From an uncultured Alphaproteobacteria bacterium (lineage in GTDB: Bacteria > Pseudomonadota > Alphaproteobacteria > RF32 > CAG-239): a DNA stretch of 18,869 bases. The notes under the pieces are model-generated. The model worked only from the letters and a program-made list of their open reading frames with translations, was not told where the DNA came from and searched no databases. Positions 8,715 to 15,795 of the stretch are shown in pieces (position 1 is the stretch's first letter; each line of letters opens with the position of its first letter). A program made the position numbers and the translations under genes. The stretch spans positions 1 through 18,869 of the forward strand of contig UQFU01000024.1 of NCBI GenBank assembly GCA_900540425.1. The letters are read 5' to 3'.

Positions 8715-8921
8715 ATGAATATAGTTATTTTGAGCGTAAAGAGCGTATCCGAAAGCCACAAATGGAGTATCACCGCTCAGGATTCAACCGGTGGAATTAT
8801 GCATTTCGGATTAAACAAAGAGTACGGAACCCCCAAACCCGGTGACAAAATGACCCTGCATTACCAACATGGCCGCAACCGGGTAATCGGAATGGATCTA
8901 AACGGCACTCGTTTATATTGA
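8715..8921 (+). CDS. Small hypothetical protein, 68 residues
   Basis: The frame starts MNIVILSVKSVSESHKW and ends VIGMDLNGTRLY. The sequence alternates hydrophobic and polar residues with Gly/Pro turns (GLNKEYGTPKPGDKMTLHYQ), which suggests a small beta-rich domain resembling an SH3/OB-like barrel; this is fold guessing, not family recognition. It has a good promoter and its own terminator, forming a complete single-gene unit. There is no clear ribosome-binding site; with a 5' leader of only about 22 bases, translation may not depend on one. It sits directly before cas1 on the same strand, but the terminator between them argues against a shared transcript. I see no reason to call it a cas or anti-CRISPR gene. 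Confidence 0.65.
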   Translation: MNIVILSVKSVSESHKWSITAQDSTGGIMHFGLNKEYGTPKPGDKMTLHYQHGRNRVIGMDLNGTRLY

Positions 8922-8949
8922 AACCTTTGCCGAATCTGCTCTCAAACAA

Positions 8950-8976
8950 AAGCCTCCCACAAAGGAGGCTTTTTTC
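8950..8976 (+). terminator. Terminator between the 68-residue gene and cas1
   Basis: An 8-bp stem AAGCCTCC/GGAGGCTT (8950-8957 with 8964-8971) with a 6-nt loop runs into TTTTTC on the plus strand. It ends the small gene's transcript and insulates cas1. Confidence 0.88.
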
Positions 8977-9024
8977 ATACCATTATTGGCAATAAGTAAA
9001 TTATATATAGCAGGAGATTGGAAA

Positions 9025-9939
9025 ATGGATAGGCAAATTATTGAAATTTCAAATAATGGTTTTCTCTTATCATTATATCGGGGATTTCTTGTTATAGAAA
9101 ATGAGAAGAAACAAAAACAAGAGATTCCTTTAGATAATATTTTATCTTTAATATTGTCGGCAGATAATGCTGTTATATCTAAAAATATAGTCAATGCTGT
9201 CATTGAACAGGGAGGAAATATTATATTCTGCGACAAAAAATATTTACCATCAACCATAGCTGTGCCATATACGGGGCATTGGCTGACGTCACATCGAATA
9301 AAGCAGCAAATAGATTGTTCCAGACCATTACAGAAAAATTTATGGAAAAGTATTGTCCAGCATAAAATATTAAATCAAGCCTATGTTCTGGAATATTTTT
9401 TTCCTGATAATAAAAATATCGAAAGATTAAAAATTTTAGCCAAAGATACTCTAAGCGATGATGCTCGTAATAATGAAGGAATGGCTGCGGCTTTATATTT
9501 TAAATCATTGTTTGGTAAAAAATTTGTACGCAACAGGTTAAATCCCGATATAAATATTTTGCTTAATTATGCTTATACCATATTAAGAGCTATGGTAGCC
9601 AGGGCTGTTTCAGGCAATGGTTTATTGCCTTATTTGGGGTTAAAACATTGTGGAAAAACTAATTCGCTCCCCCTGGTTGATGATTTAATAGAACCATTCC
9701 GGGCAATAGCCGATAAACTAGTTTTTGATGAAGTAAATAAAATTGTTGATACTGATAATATTGAATTAAATACAGAAATAAAAAGAAATTTAGCAAAGCT
9801 TATTGTATTTCCTATGATTACAGGTAAAGGGGCGGTTACTTTAAATGAAGCAATATACGATTTTGTCAGTAGCTTAGTATCAAGTTTTGAATATAAAAAA
9901 GTATTGCTTAAATATCCTCAATATGAATTATCAAAATAA
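9025..9939 (+). CDS. cas1: CRISPR integrase Cas1 (type II-C)
   Basis: Integrase subunit of the Cas1-Cas2 complex that inserts new spacers; 304 residues, normal for type II. I chose the ATG at 9025 because AGGAG (9012-9016) lies eight bases before it; a TTG at 8986 in frame would add 13 residues. Metal-binding residues are visible: the Glu in RNNEGMAAALYF (E151), the His in LGLKHCG (H208), and the Asp/Glu of DDLIEPFR (D220, E223). Its placement is unusual: it is on the opposite strand from cas9-cas2 and on the far side of the array, with its stop only nine bases before the first (degenerate) repeat. A cas1 transcript would therefore run straight into the array in the sense direction. Low GC like the rest of the CRISPR locus. 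Confidence 0.95.
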   Translation: MDRQIIEISNNGFLLSLYRGFLVIENEKKQKQEIPLDNILSLILSADNAVISKNIVNAVIEQGGNIIFCDKKYLPSTIAVPYTGHWLTSHRIKQQIDCSRPLQKNLWKSIVQHKILNQAYVLEYFFPDNKNIERLKILAKDTLSDDARNNEGMAAALYFKSLFGKKFVRNRLNPDINILLNYAYTILRAMVARAVSGNGLLPYLGLKHCGKTNSLPLVDDLIEPFRAIADKLVFDEVNKIVDTDNIELNTEIKRNLAKLIVFPMITGKGAVTLNEAIYDFVSSLVSSFEYKKVLLKYPQYELSK

Positions 9940-9948
9940 ATTATTCAT

Positions 9949-9984
9949 GAGAACATTGACCGTCTAATTAATCTCTGATACGCT
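9949..9984 (+). repeat. Degenerate terminal CRISPR repeat (old end of the array)
   Basis: It matches the repeat at positions 8-32 and 34-36 but differs at 2, 3, 5, 6, 7 and 33. The TTGACC box and the TG of the extended -10 are kept; what is lost is the 5' part that would pair with the tracrRNA lower stem. That part is not needed here because no spacer lies upstream. It marks this as the oldest end. Confidence 0.9.
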
Positions 9985-11504
9985 AAAAATTAAATCAACT
10001 TATGCTAAAAGCTAGTTATAGTTGACCGTCTAATTAATCTCTGATAAGCTCGGATTGAATGGTTAATCATTCTGGAAAATGTTATAGTTGACCGTCTAAT
10101 TAATCTCTGATAAGCTTGGTGATATTTATGCGCGCCCAGAAAAATAGTTATAGTTGACCGTCTAATTAATCTCTGATAAGCTGTATTTCTTTCAACTGGA
10201 ACTTGAATGATGGTTATAGTTGACCGTCTAATTAATCTCTGATAAGCTTGCAGCGGGGTCAAAGATTGTTCGTACAGCGTTATAGTTGACCGTCTAATTA
10301 ATCTCTGATAAGCTGCATTGCGTACAGCCAAAGATTCCAATGGTGTTATAGTTGACCGTCTAATTAATCTCTGATAAGCTTATTGGCAAATACAACACCA
10401 GTTACTGCACGTTATAGTTGACCGTCTAATTAATCTCTGATAAGCTGGATTATTCTTATTTTTAAGCCTTCCATCAGTTATAGTTGACCGTCTAATTAAT
10501 CTCTGATAAGCTGCAAAGGCCAAACAGGCCGCCGAACCAAAGGTTATAGTTGACCGTCTAATTAATCTCTGATAAGCTGGTTTAAAAATGGCATTTAGTG
10601 AAGAACAAGTTATAGTTGACCGTCTAATTAATCTCTGATAAGCTTCGCCTGTGTATTCGTTCGGCTCTTCATAAGTTATAGTTGACCGTCTAATTAATCT
10701 CTGATAAGCTACGAAAGCTTGAAGGCATTACAGGATATTAGTTATAGTTGACCGTCTAATTAATCTCTGATAAGCTTTTTGACTTAATCTAACAATGTTT
10801 GTTATAGTTATAGTTGACCGTCTAATTAATCTCTGATAAGCTCAATCAATCGCTTTTATTAAATAATACAAAGTTATAGTTGACCGTCTAATTAATCTCT
10901 GATAAGCTCCGCCTTCTACTTTTCCGTAATAACTCAAAGTTATAGTTGACCGTCTAATTAATCTCTGATAAGCTACGGCGTTCGCCAGGCGCGCGGCTTA
11001 TTTGGTTATAGTTGACCGTCTAATTAATCTCTGATAAGCTATAACACTTACCAACTAGTTATAAACTCTAGTTATAGTTGACCGTCTAATTAATCTCTGA
11101 TAAGCTAAAGCTTGTTTGAAGGATGTCCCAGTTTCAGTTATAGTTGACCGTCTAATTAATCTCTGATAAGCTAGAACTAACTGCCGACATGCTCAAACAG
11201 TGGTTATAGTTGACCGTCTAATTAATCTCTGATAAGCTAATCAAACAATAATATCTCTATATCTCTATAGTTATAGTTGACCGTCTAATTAATCTCTGAT
11301 AAGCTCAACTTCTTTCTTGATTGAAATCAACCTTAGTTATAGTTGACCGTCTAATTAATCTCTGATAAGCTTCTTTGGCCTTGCTGGCTGCCGCGACTTT
11401 AGTTATAGTTGACCGTCTAATTAATCTCTGATAAGCTGAACAGCTTAAAATATTTGCTTCCACAGTTAGTTATAGTTGACCGTCTAATTAATCTCTGATA
11501 AGCT
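9949..11504 (+). CRISPR. Type II-C CRISPR array: 24 repeats, 23 spacers
   Basis: There are 23 identical 36-nt repeats (begin GTTATAGTTGACC, end CTCTGATAAGCT) starting at 10015 and continuing to 11504, plus one degenerate repeat at 9949-9984 with six mismatches (five in its first seven bases, one near the 3' end). Spacers are 30 nt except two of 31 nt (11239-11269 and 11438-11468). No two spacers are identical, and I could not see a match to the rest of the window. Sense orientation is plus: the tracrRNA anti-repeat pairs with repeat positions 7-30, and its lower stem with positions 1-6. Each repeat holds TTGACC at positions 8-13 and TG-A-TAAGCT at 28-36, spaced 17 bp, a promoter-like pair. 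The array lies between convergent cas1 and cas2. The 66-nt period keeps open frames that translate the repeat; these are not genes. Confidence 0.99.
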
Positions 11505-11514
11505 ATCTAATATC

Positions 11515-11557
11515 ATAAGGCCTTGAAATTATTGCATTTCAAGGCCTTATTTTAACT
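11515..11557 (+). terminator. Terminator at the end of the CRISPR array
   Basis: A 15-bp perfect stem (11515-11529 with 11536-11550), 6-nt loop, begins 10 bases after the last repeat and runs into TTTTAACTTTT on the plus strand. It would end pre-crRNA transcription before it becomes antisense to cas2. The same 11505-11579 stretch is the candidate leader if new spacers enter at this end. Confidence 0.88.
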
Positions 11558-11579
11558 TTTAAAACACATTTTTCAGTGC

Positions 11580-11900
11580 TTAAAACAACAATAATTGACC
11601 ATTTTTTTCGCGAATCGATTCTTCATTTTCTTCAAAATTTTTGCCTAAATAGTTCTCCGTCATCAAATATTGTTTATCCGTAATGTAGATAAATGACACA
11701 GAAGAATTATCTGGAATGAATTTTGAAAGTTTTTTTGTGGTCGTTTGTCCGACAGATAAGCTTTTAACAGGCTTAATATATACCGAAAATTGTTTCATTA
11801 CGAAACCATTATCGAGTAATAGATTGCGGAATCTTGTTGCTTTGCGCATTTCGGTTTTGGTGCGAACAGGAATGTCAAACATACAGATTATCCACATCAT
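11580..11900 (-). CDS. cas2: CRISPR-associated Cas2 (type II-C)
   Basis: Structural partner of Cas1 in spacer acquisition; 106 residues from the ATG at 11900. The first strand MMWIICMFDIPVRTK carries the conserved Asp after a hydrophobic strand; the middle MKQFSVYIKPVKS and the later SVSFIYITDKQY are typical Cas2 strands. I chose 11900 because AGGG (11907-11910) lies six bases before it. An upstream ATG at 11942 in frame would overlap the cas9 end by 23 bases and add 14 residues not typical of Cas2. It lies 19 bases after the cas9 stop, so cas9-cas2 form one transcript. cas1, normally between them, is missing from this position. Confidence 0.93.
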   Translation of the reverse strand: MMWIICMFDIPVRTKTEMRKATRFRNLLLDNGFVMKQFSVYIKPVKSLSVGQTTTKKLSKFIPDNSSVSFIYITDKQYLMTENYLGKNFEENEESIREKNGQLLLF

Positions 11901-11919
11901 TGACCACCCTGTCAGAGTT

Positions 11920-14900
11920 TCAAGCCGCTGTCTTCGAGCCATTCCAAAGAACCTTGTGTTTCTTTTTGATTTTGCCGAATGGCGTCAATTCAACTTTGCG
12001 TGCTTTGTGAGATGTATAATATGCCAATCCTTTTCTGAGAGTATTTACAAAAGTATATTGCAATGTTTTATCTTTGGGTGAAGTCATACGGGCGTCTGTA
12101 ATATAGTCAATATTAAATTCTCCTTCACTAAACTTCTTTACTTTTGCCAAACATCTTTCTTTGTCAGTATATTGTTTCCATTCGTCAGGCGTATCAAGCT
12201 CTAAAATATCACCTTGTTGGACAGACCAAATAATTTTTCCGCCGTCTTTTTTCCATTGAGGTTCAAAATCTGCTTGGTTTGCGTCAAATCGCTTAATGAC
12301 TTCCCAGCCGACTTTGCCATCTTTAACGTAAAAATCTACACAATGGTTGTTTCGCCCCTCATAAGCAACGCCGTGTTTTTTGATATAAACTAAAGAGGAA
12401 TTGTTTTCATAACATCTAAATTTATCGCCTTTCCATAGGCCTTTATCTTGGATAATACGGAATGCTTTTAACAAAATTCTTCCTTCGGTAATTTTGATTT
12501 CCTTTTTACCTTCAGCTACGCCTTGCTCATTTTCGGCAATTAAAATTTGTTCCGCCGTATTCATATAAAGTTCAAAATCTTGTACTAACTTAGCCTGTTT
12601 CGCTTTATGTTCTGCAATATCCTCGTGCCATTCATTTTTAATTGTTTCTGGAATAAGCAGTTTCGTTAAATCTTTAGCAGATTTTACCACCTGTAAAATT
12701 TTGCGAGAATAAACAGTGATTAAAGAATTCGGGTCGTCAGGGTTTTGACACAAAACGGTTCTGCCTGTTTCTTTATGGAATTGTCCTGTTTTGCTATGAT
12801 TAGGCTTGTGCGAAACTTTGACATCTTTAAGGCAGAAAATGACTTTTCTTCTAAAATCTGCCAAAGATTCAACAGAAGTTAACGGCAACGGATAATGAAT
12901 TTTGTTAATATCATTTTCTTCTGCCATTCTTTGAATCAATCCACGGTTTGCACAAGCAACCGTTATGGCGTCCATTGCGTGATGTCGGTGGTCAATGCGG
13001 GGTTTGGGTTGCCATTCTTTATTTTTTGCCTTATCAAAAAACTTCCATTTGCCATCAATATCAGGTTTGTTTATTCCATCTATAATTTCGCCTGTATTCT
13101 GCTCCAGCCAATAAGGAGAGCAATCAACATATCTTGGAATATCAAGCCCCATTAAATCATATTCCAGGCCATATAAATTCCAACGTTGACGTAATTTGGC
13201 TGTTTGTCCGCCTTTAACCGCCAAAATGCGATTTTGCATAACTTCGTCACAATCAGAGCAATCGACAACAGCCCGCAAATATCGCTGTGCCATTTTTGCA
13301 ACATAGCGGGTATCTGTCAGATAACGGGTGCTTTCTTCTTTATCACCACTTTCTTCATATTTTTCACGAGCATCAGCTTCAAACCGCCAAGACTTGTCAG
13401 GGGTACGGGAACGGGCATTTTTTAGAATTTCTCTGATTTCTTCCGGCATTTTTGCTTCTTCAAAATATTCATAAGCATATCGGTCGCCTTTGTTTAAGTT
13501 GTCATTGCGATTAACTAAACAGAGGTTGTTATATGTATCTGTTCCGCCTTTGGCCTGGGGAATAATATGCTCAATTTCCATACCCGTAAATACTGAAGAA
13601 ATATTTTGTGTCGGGTTATAGGCATCTTTCCAGCCTTGGTCTTTGGCTAATTTATACTTTAAAATATTTTTATTGTTTATGGCAATTTTATGTTCTTTTA
13701 AATAGTTTTTAGCCTCTTCATTAAGTTTTTCATTTTGTTTTTGTCGGTTTTCAAACTCTTTTTTCTTCTTTGTTGACATACCGACATCACGACCAAGTTC
13801 AATATTGATATCATATGGCTTGCCGTAAATTCTGATAATTTCATTAACAACTAAGCGAATTTGATTGAGAATCATATGCACGGCAGGATTGGCGATTTTG
13901 CCCCATTTTATCTCATCAGGGTTAAGGCTTTTGTTGTTATTTATCATTAAAGGCGGGAGCGGGGCCGTATCTGTTTGTAAAATTTCTCCATAATAAGGAA
14001 GCTGAAAACATTTTCCCTGATTTTGGCGGGCGATTTCTTCCTCTGCCATAAACCGTTTATCTGTTTCAGCTAATTTGTCGGTAATTTCACGATGTGTTAA
14101 TACGTCTTCTTTTAATTTTTTGAGAATAATTTTTGTGGCACTTATGCCCAACATTCCCCGCCCTTTGGGCAGTTTGGTCAGAAGGTTGCCGATTTCTTTT
14201 TCGTCATCAATTTTCAGAATTGGCTTAAGATACTCGATTAACGCATCTTCATTGTATAAACGGGCATTTTTATCCTTTGACATTTTGGGTTCTGCCAAAA
14301 ACTCAATAAAAGATGAAAGCTCGTCTTCGTTCATATTTTGCAAATATTCGATATTTGCGAATTCGGGACGAGAATATAAATAGGCTTTAATTACTCTGTC
14401 ATCAACCAAAGAAATTTTGTGTTGTGCCGACAAGTTGAGCAATTTTTTGATTGCTTGTTTACCCGCATTTTGGCCTTTTAGCAAAAGTTCATTAACGATA
14501 GAATCTCTTTCTTCCAAGGTTAATTTTCTTTTGCACATATCGTTTAAAATGCGAATATTGTTGACTTCTTCATAGATACGACGCATTTCCGATAACGGGT
14601 GGGCTTTCAGCAGGCGGTCTTCTTCCCTGAAATAAATGCATTTACCTGTGGCATAAGGTGCTGCCGGACGTTCATAAAATAAAATATCGTAAATTTCTTT
14701 CTTCAAATTTTCTTTTTTCATTTGCGGATAAAATTCGGCTTGTTTATCCCAAATTTGATTGAACTCATCTTTAACAAGATAACGAGGGATGGCATAATCT
14801 ACAATATTTTTTTCAATCGCATATTTTTTCTGACGAACGGTTTTATCGTTTCCTTTGCCAGAGATTATTTTATTATAAAAAAATTCGCCGATAGTTTTGG

Positions 14901-15387
14901 AATTTGTTTCTTTTAGGTGATACAACATCATATCATAAGAAGACTTTTTAGCTTTTGACTTTTCACCCTCTTCTAAAATTTCCTCTTCCGTTTCTTCACT
15001 AGCCGAGACAAAACCTGCTCCACGGTGTTTAGCGATATGCAAAACAGCTCGTCCGATATAATAAGGGCTTGCCAGTCGTTCGTTTAAAGCATCTGTTCTA
15101 ATTTTATAAGGAGATTTGCTTTTTAGTTTATCGGTTCCTTCAGGATTTTCATCTGGCCATAAACCGTTTTCAAAAAGTTTTTTAGCTAAAAGCTCCAACC
15201 GCTTTTTTGTTCTGACCAAATTTTTGCGGGCTGTTCTTTTAAGTCTTCTTTCCTCAGCTCCTTCTGAAACTTCAAAAATACGGACGCCTGCATCAATAAT
15301 ATCTTTTGCATTACCTTCATTATCGAGTTCAATAATGGCACTTCCTATTGAACCAACACCCAAATCAAGACCCAGACGATATTTCAT
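11920..15387 (-). CDS. cas9: CRISPR RNA-guided endonuclease Cas9 (type II-C)
   Basis: Effector nuclease that uses crRNA:tracrRNA to cut DNA; 1155 residues, in the II-C size range (Neisseria Cas9 1082). I chose the ATG at 15387 because GGGAG (15394-15398) lies six bases before it and MKYRLGLDLGVGS is the family start; an ATG at 15408 would add seven residues. The order is RuvC-I (D8), arginine-rich bridge helix (about 47-75, RRLKRTARKNLVRTKKRLE), helical recognition lobe (to about 480), RuvC-II (INIELGRD, E530), HNH (EIEHIIPQ, H607; NLNKGD, N632), RuvC-III (DHRHHAMDA, H803 and D806), then the PAM-interacting C-terminus ending VELTPFGKIKKKHKVLW. All four nuclease motifs are intact. HNH spacing up to NKGD matches the Neisseria type rather than Streptococcus. 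The acidic stretch at about 130-143 is a likely flexible insertion. No anti-CRISPR or transposon interrupts it. The PAM cannot be read from the sequence. Confidence 0.98.
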   Translation of the reverse strand: MKYRLGLDLGVGSIGSAIIELDNEGNAKDIIDAGVRIFEVSEGAEERRLKRTARKNLVRTKKRLELLAKKLFENGLWPDENPEGTDKLKSKSPYKIRTDALNERLASPYYIGRAVLHIAKHRGAGFVSASEETEEEILEEGEKSKAKKSSYDMMLYHLKETNSKTIGEFFYNKIISGKGNDKTVRQKKYAIEKNIVDYAIPRYLVKDEFNQIWDKQAEFYPQMKKENLKKEIYDILFYERPAAPYATGKCIYFREEDRLLKAHPLSEMRRIYEEVNNIRILNDMCKRKLTLEERDSIVNELLLKGQNAGKQAIKKLLNLSAQHKISLVDDRVIKAYLYSRPEFANIEYLQNMNEDELSSFIEFLAEPKMSKDKNARLYNEDALIEYLKPILKIDDEKEIGNLLTKLPKGRGMLGISATKIILKKLKEDVLTHREITDKLAETDKRFMAEEEIARQNQGKCFQLPYYGEILQTDTAPLPPLMINNNKSLNPDEIKWGKIANPAVHMILNQIRLVVNEIIRIYGKPYDINIELGRDVGMSTKKKKEFENRQKQNEKLNEEAKNYLKEHKIAINNKNILKYKLAKDQGWKDAYNPTQNISSVFTGMEIEHIIPQAKGGTDTYNNLCLVNRNDNLNKGDRYAYEYFEEAKMPEEIREILKNARSRTPDKSWRFEADAREKYEESGDKEESTRYLTDTRYVAKMAQRYLRAVVDCSDCDEVMQNRILAVKGGQTAKLRQRWNLYGLEYDLMGLDIPRYVDCSPYWLEQNTGEIIDGINKPDIDGKWKFFDKAKNKEWQPKPRIDHRHHAMDAITVACANRGLIQRMAEENDINKIHYPLPLTSVESLADFRRKVIFCLKDVKVSHKPNHSKTGQFHKETGRTVLCQNPDDPNSLITVYSRKILQVVKSAKDLTKLLIPETIKNEWHEDIAEHKAKQAKLVQDFELYMNTAEQILIAENEQGVAEGKKEIKITEGRILLKAFRIIQDKGLWKGDKFRCYENNSSLVYIKKHGVAYEGRNNHCVDFYVKDGKVGWEVIKRFDANQADFEPQWKKDGGKIIWSVQQGDILELDTPDEWKQYTDKERCLAKVKKFSEGEFNIDYITDARMTSPKDKTLQYTFVNTLRKGLAYYTSHKARKVELTPFGKIKKKHKVLWNGSKTAA

Positions 15388-15437
15388 AGCTATCTCCCAT
15401 ATATGCAAATAATTTAATATAGGCTATAATATAAATA

Positions 15438-15467
15438 TTGACATTTCAACCATAATATCGGCATAAT
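15438..15467 (+). promoter_or_regulatory. tracrRNA promoter
   Basis: A consensus -35 TTGACA (15438-15443), 18 bp, then CATAAT (15462-15467), on the plus strand. The predicted start is about 15474, roughly 25 bases before the anti-repeat. The cas9 promoter must lie in the same AT-rich 90-bp gap on the other strand, so the two may interfere. Confidence 0.75.
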
Positions 15468-15473
15468 AGAGAT

Positions 15474-15586
15474 GTTATGTGAATGACGTAATTTTTTTCA
15501 GAGATTAATTAGACGGTCAACACATATATAATAAGGCTGAAAATGCCGTAAGATGAGGGAGCAATTCATTGCTCCCATTATTTTAA
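15474..15586 (+). ncRNA. tracrRNA of the type II-C system
   Basis: Trans-activating RNA that pairs with each crRNA repeat, is expected to be trimmed by RNase III and loads Cas9. Positions 15498-15521 are perfectly complementary to repeat positions 7-30. A 5-nt bulge (15522-15526) follows, then UAUAAU (15527-15532) pairs with repeat positions 1-6, giving upper stem, bulge and lower stem as in known guide duplexes. Next comes a nexus-like hairpin (GGC 15535-15537 with GCC 15545-15547), then an 8-9-bp terminator hairpin (15557-15565 with 15568-15576) followed by ATTATTTT. Ends are predicted, not measured. It is divergent from cas9. Confidence 0.93.
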
Positions 15587-15594
15587 TATGTCAT

Positions 15595-15629
15595 AAAAAC
15601 TTCAAGCTCCTATCAAAAATAGGAGCTTG
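15595..15629 (-). terminator. Minus-strand terminator upstream of the tracrRNA/cas9 region
   Basis: A 10-bp perfect stem (15603-15612 with 15620-15629) with a 7-nt loop; on the minus strand it runs through GAAG into TTTTT (15599-15595). It would stop transcripts arriving from the tRNA-Leu side before they reach tracrRNA (antisense) and cas9. As a plus-strand RNA it could also be an extra 3' hairpin of a longer tracrRNA, but no T-run follows on that strand. Confidence 0.6.
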
Positions 15630-15649
15630 TGAAGATTGTCTGGCTACGT

Positions 15650-15752
15650 AAGTTTCGCACTTAAAAAGTGCTCAACAACTACGCTGCGGTCAAAGAGTTT
15701 GCACGTTCGCTTCGGTTACTGTCGCTTCTCTTGCTCACGGCAAACTCTATCC
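15650..15752. other. Structured intergenic segment, function unknown
   Basis: It contains a hairpin GCACTT-aaa-AAGTGC (15657-15671) and a longer-range 9-bp inverted repeat AGAGTTTGC/GCAAACTCT (15694-15702 with 15740-15748) enclosing a GC-richer stretch. No start codon with a ribosome-binding site and no tRNA fold fits. It could be a small structured RNA, a dispersed palindromic repeat or a decayed gene end. It sits between two terminators. Confidence 0.45.
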
Positions 15753-15753
15753 A

Positions 15754-15795
15754 CCATAACAAAAAAAGCCCCGTTAGGGCCTCTTTTTGTTATGG
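15754..15795. terminator. Terminator of tRNA-Leu, with a large inverted repeat
   Basis: GCCC/GGGC (15777-15780 with 15768-15771 on the minus strand) is followed on the minus strand by seven Ts (15767-15761), a standard terminator just past the tRNA. It is nested in a longer inverted repeat CCATAACAAAAA/TTTTTGTTATGG (15754-15765 with 15784-15795), whose right arm includes the CCA end of the tRNA gene. Confidence 0.8.

Noticed and set aside
10005..10340. Minus-strand open frame inside the CRISPR array with a repeated AYQRLIRRSTIT motif
   Set aside because: It is only the translation of the repeats; the 66-nt period is divisible by three, so the frame stays open by chance.
15640..15760. A possible second tRNA or tRNA remnant ending in CCACCA beside tRNA-Leu
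   Set aside because: No acceptor stem, D arm or anticodon loop can be drawn; the CCACCA is followed by the terminator repeat and looks like coincidence.
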